Assembly (NCBI GenBank): GCA_020055645.1 | Contig: CM034546.1 | Span: 114,564,375-114,628,374, forward strand | Direction of reading: 5' to 3' | Length of the DNA: 64,000 nucleotides | Source: Tomocerus qinae | Lineage: Eukaryota; Arthropoda; Collembola; Entomobryomorpha; Tomoceridae | Shown: positions 1 through 12,950 of the stretch, one piece after another | How positions within the stretch are numbered: position 1 is the stretch's first letter | How the letters are laid out: the number at the start of each line of letters is the position of its first letter | Translations under genes and position numbers: made by a program | Notes under the pieces: generated by a model | The model's input: the letters and a program-made list of their open reading frames with translations, nothing else | The model's database searches: none | Told to the model about the DNA's origin: nothing

Positions 1-83
1 CCCTGACATAGAATTGCATTATATGAAAGGGAATTTGACTATTGTTTAAGTAATAAACTAAAATTATTGTTATATATGAACAG

Positions 84-2158
84 AGAAATTGTTCGGATGG
101 GTAACAGCGGCCTTAGACGACGAGTCTTCGCTGCAGGCTCTTGTCTTGGCCAAATCTTTGAGACGCAGTATAACTAAGGCCCAGATAGTCGTCCTCACTA
201 CTCATCATGTGTCTGAATCCATTGTGTAAGTGAAATGTACATTTATTAATATTAGTGCGGAAATTTTATTACTTTTTGTTCAGTCGGATGCGAATTTCGG
301 ATTCTTTCAGCCGTAACCAACAACAGAATGCAAAAAACAATTTTCTCTGCAAAATTCCAATACGTGTTGTACATAAATTAAACCTGCTTTCAGTTTTTGC
401 AAACTATTACCATTTTGAACGTATTATTCCAAAGTACCTATATCTATCCGCTTGCTGTATCATGTATCTAATCTACAATGTAAAAGTAACTTTACATGTT
501 GCATCCAGTAAAGTTAATAAAATAGGTAATGGGTAATTATAAACAGTTCTTCTAAACTTTTTAAATTTTTTTTAGTCTGAAAGCATTTTTTGTTGTTTTA
601 ATTTATTGCTATTCTTCTGTTGTTTTCATTTCTAGTGAGATAATGAGTATCTTTTATGATAAAAACACGTAAAACGTAATGAATTGTACTACATGCAACT
701 ATAAATATTATCTAGTTGCGATGTCCTTATTTTCTATTACGAATTCATAGTGGGCAATTTGCCTACATTGCGCAAAAAATTGTTTTGGTTCTGCTTATTG
801 TAAAAAAATTGATACATATCTGCGTGAAATATATTTATGTGTTAGTAAATATATGTAAAGTATGTGGTATTATGTAATGCAGTAGTTTATCTCTGTTGAA
901 CATGCCCATAAAAAGGAATCCTTGAAATAAATGGAGAAGGTACTTTGGTTGAGGTTGGTTAGGTATGTTTGTGTTATTGGAGAATAAAATCAAGATAATT
1001 TAAAATTACAGAGATGCCCTAGCGGAAGACTTTGATGTAGTGGTAAATATCAACGCGGAATTGGATCCCACCCACGGACTATCCGCCCTTGATTATGCGA
1101 AATTGTTTTGCTGGAGTCTCACCTCCTACTCAAAATGCATTTTTGTGAATTCGGATATGATGATGCTGAAAAATTGCGATGAGTTGTTCGACCGCCCACA
1201 CATTACAGCTTTGCAACATTTGAACAAACCAGGAAACTTTGACTCATCGCTATTTGTCATAGAACCCTCTTACAAAGAGTACAAAAACATTTCCAAATTG
1301 TTGGAAAGCTCCACATATTTGTCCGGTATGTTTCTTATAAAAAGTTGTTGTTGCTACTGAGTTGTAGGCGTAGGATGCAATGATGTGTATTTTTACACGA
1401 AAACAATTTTTTAGTAATGCTTTATGACACGCATCTAATAATATGTTGGCAATGCGTGCTTTGCGTGTTGGTAAATAGCAACCTACTCAGATCCATCCTA
1501 ATCATACCGATCATAACAATTAAACCAATAATTGCTAACAATTTTTATGCAAATACTTTGAACTTTGAATTTTTTCTTAGGAAATGATTATCTCAATGAA
1601 TACTTCAGCAATTGGCAGAATGAAGACAAAAAATATCAAATCGACTCTGATTTCTGTATCCGTATTACAACAGATCCCGTTCTTGCAAAGTAAGTTTGTG
1701 TTTTGCAAAATGTAGAAGTTGAAGTTATATAATTTTATGCCGAAGCATGTATTAATATTTTATCGCAATTACAATGACTCAAAATAGTTTATTTCAGTTT
1801 GGATTAAAAACCAAAGAATAAGATTTTTAGATTACACTTACAAGCACTTCTATATTCATTTGGAATTTAGAATAAATGTTGGAAAAGATAATTAGGAAAT
1901 GAAAATTGCTCAATGTATTTTTTTCAGAATACCTGACACTGCAAAAATAGCACACTTCTCTGGTGTGAGATTATGGACTAAAATTTCTAATGCAGAGTGG
2001 CCAGACAATTTGGCAGAAAACTATGTAAGTCTAGATATGATATATACGAGGTTGTAACTGATTTAATTGAAACGAGGCTACAGAAAATGTAAATCAATCA
2101 TAAGCAATTATTTCCAAATTTTCAGAGGCAATTATGTAACTTATGGCTGGAGATATTC
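84..2158 (+). other. GT8 (glycogenin-like) domain exons of the fusion, catalytically degenerate
   Basis: The translated exons follow glycogenin from its first strand (WVTAALDDESSLQALVLA, then SLRR) through CWSLTSYSKCIF and CDELFDR to the final helix (LCNLWLEIF). Glycogenin makes UDP-glucose-dependent glucose-O-tyrosine and short glucan primers. Key positions differ here. The metal-binding DxD is NSD (Asn at 1148-1150, Asp at 1154-1156). The tyrosine acceptor stretch reads CIRITTDPVLA, with no Tyr. The HFxGxxKPW motif reads HFSGVRLW, without the lysine. The GADQG loop is shortened to GNDY. The exon at 84 begins in phase 2 with an in-frame TGA just upstream, so at least one more 5' exon lies outside the window. 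The domain ends directly where the PKS linker begins, with no stop codon between. Glucosyl transfer is probably lost or altered (inference). Confidence 0.85.
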
Positions 2159-5100
2159 ATGGATGAAGTTGTCCGTGAATTAGCTCCTGAGATTGCCCTC
2201 AACTTGGGAATAAATTGTAATTTCGAGAATACACCTTCCAAACCAGTTGAGATTTCCAAAGAAGACCACGAAAGTTTGAAGGACGCAATCGCAATCATAG
2301 GACACAGTTGTCGATTTCCTGGAGCAAACAATGTGGAAGAATTTTGGGAGCTTTTGAAAACTGGAGGAGATGGGATAACGTCCATTCCCTTGGAGCGTCT
2401 CAACGAGGTTGAACTTCAAGATCCTCTTTTGACATCTCTTTTAGCAGGATATTTGAAATGTCCGATTGACGAGTTCGACGCGAAATTCTTTGGAATAAGT
2501 CCTCGGGAAGCTGCATATATGGATCCACAACAACGTCTTTTGGTTGAAGTTGCTTGGGAAGCCCTGGAGAATGCAGCAATCAATCCGGCAAGTTTGAAGG
2601 GATCTAACACAGCGGTTTACTCCGGTGTTTGGACACATGACTACGAAAGGGTCGTTACAGAAAAGCCTTCTGCACATGATTTTCATCATGTAATTCTTGG
2701 AAATGCATTCAGTGCAACTTCTGCGAGAGTGTCTTACTTTTTAGGGCTGAATGGTCCAAATATTGTCACAGAATCAGGATGCTCTTCCTCAATGGTCAGT
2801 CTTCATCTCGCATGTAAGAGTTTGCGACGAGGAGAAACTAATCTAGCCATTGCAGGAGGTGTCAATTTACTAGTTGCTAAATTCCCTTATAGTGAAGTCC
2901 CAATTTTAGCCAAAGATGGGCATTGTAAAACATTTGATGAGTCAGGTGATGGTTTTGCTAGAGCTGAGGGAGTCGGTGTTGTAATTCTAAAGAGATACAC
3001 CGATGCTATTCAGGATGGAGACAGAATAATGGCAATCATCAGAGGTTCTGCTGTTAGTAATGAGGGAACAACTTCCAGTTTTGGGACCCCTAGCAAATAC
3101 TGCCAAGAGTTGGCGATTAAAGACGCAATAAAAGATGCCAACATTAATCCAAATCGTGTGGATTATGTTGAAGCACACGGAACAGGAACCCCGGTGGGAG
3201 ATCCTATTGAATTTGCAGCTATTGCATCAGGTTATGCAGGCCAGAGGGAAAACCCACTTATTGTAGGCTCCGTAAAAACGAATATAGGACATACTGAATC
3301 TGCTGCTGGACTCGCAGGTCTAATTAAAGTTATAATGTCTATGAAAAATGAAGTGATCCCTCCCCATGTTAATTTCAAAACACTAAATCCAAATATTAAT
3401 TTGGAAGTGCTTCCTGCAATCATTCCAGTCAGTGCCATAGAATGGCCGAAAAATTCTACTAGAAGAAGGATTGCTGGAATCAGTTCCTTTGGAATCAGTG
3501 GAACAAATGTGCATGTAATTGTTGAAGAACCACCAATGATTCACAAGAGTAAGATTTCAGATACTAAAGTAGATAGGCAACATCAAATTTTAACACTTTC
3601 AGCTAAAAATGAATCAGCTTTGAAAGATCTAATTGCAAAGTATGTTCATTTCTTTGAGGAGAATGCTAGTGTCAATTTACCCGATTTGGCATACACAGCT
3701 AATACAGGCAGAGCTCATTTTAAATACCGAGTGGCCGTTACGGGTAAAAATGTAGAAGAGATTAAAACTTCCCTTTCAAAACAGACACCAAATGGGCCGA
3801 AGAATGAAAAGCCAGTTGTTGCTTTTCTTTTCACAGGCCAAGGTTCTCAATATCCTGGTATGGCAAAGAATCTCTATGAAACGAATTCAGTATTTCGTCA
3901 TGCTTTTGATCAATGTGCCATACTTCTTGAAAATAACAATGATATTTCTTTAAAGGAGGCGATTTGGAAAGGATCACTAGAAAAAGAAGCAAATAATGGT
4001 AAACTGACTTTAAATCAAACTATTTACAGTCAAACAGCAATATTTTGTGTTGAATACAGTTTGCTAAAGGTATGGGAGAGCCTCGGTGTCAAACCTGAGT
4101 ACGTCCTTGGTCATAGTGTTGGAGAATTTGCTGCTGCCACAGCTGCAGGTATCATAACTGTCGAAGAAGCTATTTCCCTCGTCTACGAAAGGAGTCAGCT
4201 GATTTATCGATTGCCCCCAGGTGGTATGTTAGCGATTAGAACAAAGAAAGAATGCACGGAAAAATTAATTGCTACTTACGAGCAGGATAATACAGGTGAG
4301 TGGATTGACATTGCTGCTGTCAATTCCGAAGAAGAAATTGTAGTTGCAGGAAAACAAGAAACTTTAATCAGGTTCTCTGATTTTTGTAAGGAAAGGGAAA
4401 TTAAAACTCAGGTATTAGCAGCCTCGCATGCTTTCCATTCTAGAGACATGGAAGAGATGATGTATGATTTTGGAGTCGTAGCCAATCAGGTGAATTACAA
4501 AAGTCCCAAGTGTAATTATGTATCTGGCTCAACTGGCCAAATGCTACAGCCACAAAATGGTATCAACTCAAAATATTGGCAAAATCACGCCAGGGAAAGG
4601 GTTAACTTTTCTGCAGGAATCAAAACATTAGAAGACAAAGGGTGCAATGTTTACATTGAAATAGGAGCTCATCCAATTCTCCTTGCTTTGAGTATGTCAA
4701 ATGTCACGGCCAATACGATCCAAAATTCATTGTGGCTCCCTTCAATGAGAAGAAACGAAGAAGAGTGGCAGACACTCTTGGGAAGCGTTTCTAAATTGTA
4801 CATCAATGGTTTTGATTTTAAATGGGAAAGTTTGGATACTTCTTTTACTCGAGAAAAACTGGAATTACCAACTTATCCCTTCCAGAGACAAAAGTATTGG
4901 GTAGAACAAAGCAATGGGGATTCTGATGGAGTTACATTTTGTGGAAAATACATTCATCCTCTCCTTGGCAGTCAAATCCCATTGGCTGGGGTAAACGAAC
5001 ATATTTTCCAACATGTTTGGGATTTGAAAAATCTGTCTTATTTGCAAGACCATCAAGTAGCAAATGTTATCGTTTTACCTGGTGCTGGTTTTCTTGAAGT

Positions 5101-8100
5101 ATTATTAGCTGCAGCAAAGCAATGCGTTCCCAATAGCGAAGAAAAATTCAATATTGTCTTGGAAAATTTCGCAGTTGAAGCTCCTCTTGAGTTAGAAACT
5201 GGAAAACAATACCGAATTCAAATAGTAAAATCTGCAGATGCTGAAAATCCGGAAGCTTCAATTATCAAGCTCTTTATGTACCGCAATATCAACGGATACA
5301 ATGATGAAAAGGGATGGAAGTCCTATTCAAGTTGCAAATCCCTACATAATAAAGCATATGACCAAGGGGTTAAAGCTTCAATCAACGAAATAAAAGAACG
5401 ATGCCCCAATGAATCTTCTACAGAAGAATTTTACAAAAAGGCCCCTGAAATTGGTATATTTTTTGGACCGAACTTCCAAAGTATTACAAAGGTATGGAAA
5501 GGGACCAATGAGATTCTATCTGAGATACCGATTCCAACTAGTGCTGGAAACATAACAGAATATGTATTCCATCCCATTGTCCTCGATGCAATGATCCAAA
5601 CTTTTGGTTACAGTATTGGGGAAGACAAAAAGGAATTGCACTTACCTGTGGCAGTGGAGAAATTCGAAATGTTTTCAGACGCAAATGTAAAATCTAATTA
5701 TTATTTGGCCCACGCAACGTGGGAAGAGGGTACGAACAAAGGAGCAGTCAAACTGTATGACGAATTTGGTAAAATTATGTGCTCAATGGAAGGCATTAAA
5801 TTAGTTCGCACATCCGTGACTTCTTTCCTCAATGTTATCAATTCACAAAAGAATAAACTTCCAGGAATGTACCAAGAATTATGGAGAGCCAGAGATGGTC
5901 CTCTACAATCTAGAGTAGACTTGCAATCAATTCCTTCCTATGCAAAAATTCAAGAGTTGTTAGACAAAGATATGGTTGAACAAATGACGAGACATGAAAT
6001 AATACCCGAAGCTTTTCTCCAGGCGAATCGTGTGATTAGTACTTACGTTCTTGATGTTTTCAAGTGCATTGGCTGGAATCCTAATGTTGGTGACAAATTC
6101 GATTCTAAATCATTGATGAATGATTTAATTGTCACACCTGTACAGGAATCCTTGTTTGAAAGACTTCTTATGATTCTAGCGGAAGACAAATATTTGGCCA
6201 AAAATGTAGATGAAGAGTGCGGTGTTACAAATTTTGAGGTAATTCGCCAATTCCCAAAAGAATCAGAGTTGTCTAACCTCATTTACAATGAGGAAGAGAA
6301 TTTGAATAAAGTTCTGGTAAGAGCAAAGGAAGAGGTCGCTGAATTTCCAATAGCAAAATATTGCATGAAGTGTCTTCCTTCTGTTCTCCTCGGTAAACAA
6401 ACTGCAGTATCTGCATTGTTCTCCGAAGGTAACGATATAGATGTGTTCCGAGTTTACACCCATGGTATTGGTGTTGATTTAGCAAATATCAGGGTCAGTA
6501 AATTCATCCTTAATGCATTCATTAAATCCAGTGGTGGAATGCTCCGAATTCTTGAAGTAGGTGCAGGATCTGGTGCAACTACTAACAAAGTATTAACGGA
6601 CTTACAAAAGCAAAGTATCCCTTTCCGTTACACATTCACAGATATTTCTCCACATTTCTTGGATGCAGCTAAATCCAAGTTTAAGGGTATCAATGGGATA
6701 GAGTACAAAATATTAAATATTGAAAATGATCCTAAGAGTCAAGGGTTTGTTCCTAATCATTACGATGTAATAATAGCTGCTAATGTTATTCACGCTACTG
6801 AAAATATCCGACATGCGTCAACCAATGTAAGAAAATTATTGGCACCAGGAGGAATATTTGTTTTACAGGAAATGTTACAAGAAATTCGGCATATTGATAT
6901 GATTTTCGGTATGTTAGAAGGTTATTGGAGATTTAAAGATTTCGATCTAAGACAGTCTCATCCAACGATAAATCTTGAAAAATGGAGTAAAGTCCTTAAA
7001 GATTGTGGATTCACAACTACAGTAAATGTTTCTGATCCTGCAGAATATACATCAGTCCTTGTTTCAACAGCTAACAATTTTCAATCTTATTGCAGTACAA
7101 TTGATTTGATAGCACAGCCATTGAAACAAAAGCGCTGGGTCATGTTTAACGACGAAGGAGTATTGCACGAATTATTGAAAGAGAAACTTGAAAGCATTGG
7201 GGAAAATGTGTATCTAATCACAAAAGAAAGTTGTACAAACACTGAAGATACCAGTGCCTTATTAGACTCCATATGCAGCCAAGTTGAAATACAAGGTATA
7301 ATTTACCTCAGAGGATACGTATCCGATATTCAGCAAGAAAATTTCTGTTCCTGTTTGTTAAGCTTGTGCAAATACTTCATGAAAGCAAAAGATGTCCCAT
7401 TTCCTACTTTCTATGTTGTTACAAAAGGAATTCATTACATTGGAGACCAAAGTTGCGGGAACCCTGCCAATGCCACGATGTGGGGAATAATGAAATCCAC
7501 GAAAAATGAGAGACCAGATACAAATGGAAAAGCTATTGATTTGGATCCTGATAATAATGATCCACATGTAGACATGATGGAAGTATTTTCTGAATTGTGG
7601 AATACTGAAGATGAACCAATTATTGCCTTCAGAAACAAAAAGAAATACGTTGTAAGAATATCTTCCATTCCAAATCCTCCAGCCCCTCTGACTTTGCCCA
7701 ATCAACAAAGATATACTCTAGTTATACCCAAAACAAAAGCAATCAACGATGTTACATTCAGACCTATGGCAAAGGAAACTTTAGAAAAGAATTTCATGGA
7801 AATCTCAGTACGAGCTTGTGCCTTAAATTTCAGAGATATTCTCGTTATTTTAAAACCGGACATGTACCATACATTATTTGAAGCTGTTGGTACAGATTTT
7901 TCGGGTATTGTCACCGATATTGGTCCCGAAGTAACAAAATATAAAGTTGGTGATGAAGTATTTGGAATATCTAATGTCACAGCTGTAGCAAGTCATGTAG
8001 TTGTTCCGTCTGACTTATGTTTGTCAAAGCCAAGCCATTTCACACATGCTGAAGCATCCACTTTACCTTCCGTTTTTCTTACAGCTTACTACTGTTTGTT

Positions 8101-11100
8101 TAACGTAGCCAAATTAACAGCAGGTGAAACTATTTTAATCCACGTTGCTTCCGGAGGAGTTGGTCTAATTGCAATTCAACTAGCTAATTTAATCGGTGCT
8201 AGAGTTATAGCTACTGCCGGAAGTAAAAGAAAACGGGCGTTTTTACGCTCAATTGGGGTGAAGTACGTTTTCCACTCCCGAGACACAACTTATGGTGCAG
8301 AGATTGAAAAGGCACTAAATGGAAAAGGGGTCGATATGGTATTAAATTCGTTGACAGGTCCTAATTTCAAAGAAACTTCATTAAAAGCATGTAATAAAAA
8401 TGCTCGTTTTGTAGAAATGGGCAAAGTAAATATTTGGAAACCTGAAGAAGTTACAAATCTTCGACCAGATGTACAGTATACAATTGTAGATCTTGAAAGG
8501 GTTCAAAAAGCAGAAATGGCAGGTTTGTTTGATAGAATGGATGAAATTTTCAGAGCAGGGACAGTAAGACCTCTTGAATATACACGATTCGAAGTTACTC
8601 AGATCAAAGAAGCTCTAAATTATTTTCTCAAGGCGCACCACATCGGGAAGATTGTTGTCGCTATGCCTGAAATTCAATTATCAGTTGGAAAAATTGTTTC
8701 CAAAGATTTACTCTTCAATACTCAAAGTACATATTTAGTAACAGGTGGGTTAGGCGGCATTGGTTTCGAAGTTGCAAAATGGATGGTCACTTGTGGAGCC
8801 AAACACGTCGTTCTTGTAGGACGCTCCTCCCCAACTGAAAAAGTTTTATCTGTTTTAAAAACTCTGAATTCAAAAGGAGCAAACATAATGACAATGCAAG
8901 TTGACGTGGGAGATTGGAATCAATGTAAGAATTTATTTGATACCATAAAAAACCCGGATTTGCACCTGCCCCCAATTAGAGGTGTAATGCACTCTGCGGG
9001 TGCCCTTTCCGATGGAATCCTGGCCAATCAAACTTGGGACAAATTCAAAATTGTTTTCAATGCTAAAGTAAATGGAGGCTGGAATCTTCATAATCTAACA
9101 AAAGATTTATCACTGGAGCATTTTGTCCTATTTTCGTCAATGGCGGGCATTATAGGTAAGAAACATGTTTATTAAAATATACTAATCAACGCAGTATTCA
9201 TTTTTCCGCATTGTTTCATGTATTTTTTATTTTTTTGTTTCAGGACCCATGGGACAAAGCAACCACGCTGCTGCGAATATGTTTTTAGATTCTTTGGCCC
9301 ACTACAGACATTCTTTAGGATTGCCCGCTCAGGCCATAAACTGGGGTGCCTGGAGCGAAATCGGAGCGGCTATCCACACCGCTTTCGGAAATGAAGGATT
9401 ATTTGGGGTCAAGCCATTTACACCAAATCAAGGCTTAGCCGCATTGAAATTCATTATGTCCCGACCATTCACACAGATAGGAGTAGTAGAACTGGATGCT
9501 GCTGCCTTCAAAGAAAGTTTTGGTCACATAGGTAGCTATTTAGATGAACTTGACACAGGAACCCAAACAGTGTCCGCTCAACAATCTTCTGCTGAAGCTG
9601 AAACATTTTGGGCAGAAATTAAGGAGCTTAATGAAGATCAACGGGTTGTTTACATTAAAAAGCATCTTGAGACAATAATTAGGCAAACATTGAAATTGCC
9701 AGAATCGGAAGTGTTAGATGAACACCAAACGTTTTCTGAAATGGGATTAGATTCTCTGATGGCTGTAGAGATGCGTAACAAATTGCAATTGATTTTTGGA
9801 AAATATGTCACACTAAATGCAACATCCTTGTTAGATTACCCAACATTAGGAGGCTTGAGTAAATACTTAACAGAATTGACACTTAAAGCAGATTTATCCT
9901 CGATTGATGAACCTGCTGAAGAAGTATCTTCAGATGAGATTCGTAAGATGTTAATAGAAGACGCTATACTCCCTGCACATATAACTAAAGCAGATGATGA
10001 TTATATAGAGCCTTCAAAACTTCAAAATATTCTCATAACAGGTGCCACAGGACATGTTGGGGTTAATTTACTTTGTGAAATTTTGAAAATTAAACCTGAT
10101 GCTAAAATTTGGTGTCTCCTCCGGGGCAAAACTGTTGAGAATGCCAAGAAAAGATTAATGTCGACTTTGAAAAAGTTTGATTTGACAAAATCTATTGATA
10201 TCGAGAAAATCACGATAGTTTTAGGTAATGTTGCTCAAGAGAATTTGTCTCTGAGTCCGGAAATGTACGAAAACCTAGCGAAAAATATTGATTTAGTTGT
10301 ACATTGTGCAGCTAAGGTCAACCATTTAGAAGAATACAGAAAATCAAAATCCTTCTTTGATGTTCGGTCTGTAAATGTGTTAGGAACACTCCGCATACTA
10401 GAATTCGTATCTAGCTTTAAGACAAAGCATCTCGTATACCCTACTTCAGCAACAGCTGCAAATGTTATCAATGAAAATGGGTTCTTAGCTGAAGAATGTC
10501 CCACACTGGATAATAATGGTGACGGAATTAATATTAAATCTGGTTACGTCATCTCAAAATTCATTAGCGAGAAACTCATAGGTCAAGCTATTGCAAGAGG
10601 AATCCCATGCGTTGTTCTCAGATACACAAGTTTAGTTGGTCACAGTCAAACTGGATTATTTACTCTGGACACGAATTGGCTGATGGCAGCTTGCATATCA
10701 TTTGGTCAGATGGGTGTAATGCCCAATTTCTCCGGAGGTTGGCATACCATTGCTTGTGATGTGGCTTGCACTCTCAGCTGTAAATTAATGTTCAGTGACA
10801 AAAGACAATGTGGTCTTTACAATATTCTCCAGCCAAATACAATGACAAGTCATGAATTTGCTTCAATTGTCACAGATTTTGGTTTTAACTTAAAAGTTAT
10901 CGAAGTTAAAGAATTTGCAGAGAAAGTTAAAAATGAAGGAGAAAATTCCATGTTGGCCATGTTCAAGGATAAGTTTCCTGTCGGAGATAACATAGAAGCT
11001 CTCACAGGGGCTTGTCCAACTTTTAAATTAGGACTGGAGAAGGGTCAAACTATTTATTGCTTTAGTGAAAAGTTAGCAGAGATTGTACCTGGATTTCAGA

Positions 11101-11192
11101 GTCTAATCCCACTGCCTAAAGACACTGTTAGAAAACAATTAGTCTATGCCAAGAAAGCAGGGATTTTAAAAGCAGCTGGACTTAATGTATAA
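84..11192 (+). CDS. Glycogenin-like GT8 / highly reducing type I polyketide synthase fusion with terminal thioester reductase (5' partial)
   Basis: Exons: 84-225, 1012-1325, 1581-1689, 1928-2024, 2126-9155 and 9244-11192. Every junction is GT-AG and the phase carries through, giving about 3,212 residues plus a missing N-terminus. The GT8 domain comes first. PKS numbering below counts from the Met at 2159. KS has Cys208 (GCSSS), His340 (EAHGTGT) and His378 (NIGHTE). AT has GHSVGE with Ser653, and HAFH at 757-760, the usual malonyl-CoA signature. DH has His965 and Asp1143. MT has a SAM motif, EVGAGSG, near 1466. ER has HVASGGVG at 1995. KR has TGGLGGIG near 2194. The ACP serine (GLDSL) is at 9753-9755. 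The reductase has GATGHVG at 10041 and YVISK at 10545. This domain order matches fungal highly reducing PKSs and animal FAS-like PKSs. Inferred product: a reduced, possibly C-methylated chain released as aldehyde or alcohol. The KR tyrosine is replaced by His. PKS identity is certain; the fusion is strongly supported by frame. Confidence 0.92.
9156..9243 (+). other. Short intron inside the ketoreductase domain
   Basis: This 88-nt intron begins GTAAG and ends in a T-rich tract plus CAG. It splits a glycine codon (g|ga), so the protein reads AGIIG-PMGQSNH across it. It is the only intron within the PKS part and falls between the KR catalytic serine and the position of the catalytic tyrosine. 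Reading through it meets a stop after a few codons, so splicing is required to reach the ACP and reductase. Confidence 0.9.
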
Positions 11193-12950
11193 ATCCATTT
11201 TTCAACCACACACCTCTCTCACTTAACATGCACATTTGTAACTTCAACTTTCATCTCATTTAAGTAATTGATTGGGTCAGTAAAGAAAGTCAAACTTACA
11301 ATGCACAATGTATATACTTAATTTCAATTAGTTTAGTTGTAATTATTTTTATACTGCATTACTTTGTCGAATAATATTTAATACAAAAACCATAAAATTA
11401 GAGTAAGGTTAATACAGTAGTAGATATTATAGGAGTACAGATGTTTATTCCGAAAGATATTCTTCCAATTACCATAGACTATACTCCACAAATGAGACGG
11501 TGGGTAACAAAAGATACTTAGACCCGACTCTACCTTGTTTCTTGCTTCATTTCACACATTTTTACTCAATTCCATTCAAAAATTATCTATTAAAATTAAA
11601 CGCTGGTATTCTATATAGGAAGATGAATGTTTCAACCCTTATTTCCGTCTCATTCTTCTGAAATATATCTTATGCTACCAAAAGTATAATAATACTTAGA
11701 ATTACGTTACCATTACATACAGGTGTTGTATTTTGAGAAAATTAATTAATGCATGATTAATTCCATTATTGTGAAAAGTGTGGATTAAGCATAAGATGTT
11801 AGTGTAGATATTCAACTCGTGGCACACTTAAGCATGTATTCATGCAACGATTTCAGCAATTAATTGTCCGTATTGTGTCTCAATTCGATTTTCTAATAAT
11901 TCATTATCTAAGTTCATTTCTAGATTCTCCTCCAAATCATCCGTTTGCTAACGTACTTTACAATGTGTTACTGATACCAGAGATATGCAATGTGAATCAT
12001 GTAGATCTGCGTTAAATTATGTTACTGATTTTTACTATTTTTAGTTCCAATGTCTTCATCATACTTATCTGACTATTCTAAATTCTATGGCATATATTCT
12101 GTGCTTCCTTCTGTCCAATGATAAAATCTAAACTTTATTGAACACGAAATCTTGAATAAAACATTTATTAATAGAATTTCTTAACATCTTCACCGTTATT
12201 ATAATACCAGTAGTACAAGACATGCATTTTTCTCTAACCTAATCTAACCCATTAAATTCTTTTTATCAAACTTTCCTCAAAAATTGAATTTTATTCTACC
12301 AGATGACTGTACCAGATGACATGGAATGGTGAAATATTATGACCTATTACTATGGACTATGGACTATGGTTTTAAATGCATATGATTGCATTGGATCTCT
12401 CATAATGCCCCAAGGTACTTTAAAAGCTTTAAAATCCTTATACCAAGACAGTTAAAGTACCCTGGCAATATCCATTAAATCGCATTTTAGTGTTCCAGAA
12501 TTTTTACAGCCGGAATTACCTATAATGACTGTAATGATTTACATCCATACGGTAGTGATAGGCGTCGATTTTTAGTATTTACATACATTCACATAATAAT
12601 GAACATTAAAGAATTAGATTTGACAATTTGATATGCTTGACTAAGTTGTGTCATAATACAAGACATACTTTTCCGGTGGCATCCTCAATAGTTTTCACAT
12701 GACAACTACACGTTTATGATAACAATAATATCAATGCAACCAAACGAATATCTGCAAACTTCGCCGAGTGGAAAACAAGAATTCCACATTTGCCATGCAA
12801 AATACATTTTGAATAACCACTGCAGTCTCATCATCATCTTCTTAGCAGTCAATTTACAACCCCACAAAACTCTGCAATTCAACTGGTGCATGTGCATATA
12901 AAGCTATTACCTTACTTGACTTACTTTTGATGTGAAACCTACGTTTGGGA
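11193..12950. other. PKS 3' UTR and intergenic spacer
   Basis: This AT-rich stretch has no convincing coding sequence. The best canonical polyadenylation hexamer on the plus strand is AATAAA at 12155-12160, about 960 bases after the PKS stop; weaker variants occur earlier. A small duplication of ACCAGATGAC and a short ACTATGG tandem lie near 12300-12370. The two opposed ORFs near 12.7-12.9 kb overlap each other and look like chance. Confidence 0.55.

Noticed and set aside
1040-1360. Plus-strand 106-codon ORF treated as a gene of its own
   Set aside because: It is one GT8 exon (1012-1325) read past its donor into the intron; the real coding continues at 1581.
2159-2161. ATG at 2159 as the start of a separate PKS gene
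   Set aside because: The frame is open upstream to a splice acceptor at 2125 and continues in phase into the GT8 exons; no promoter space is available.
2122-2403. Minus-strand ORFs inside the PKS exon (2122-2403 and many others to 9 kb)
   Set aside because: They are antisense shadows of a long, clearly coding plus-strand frame.
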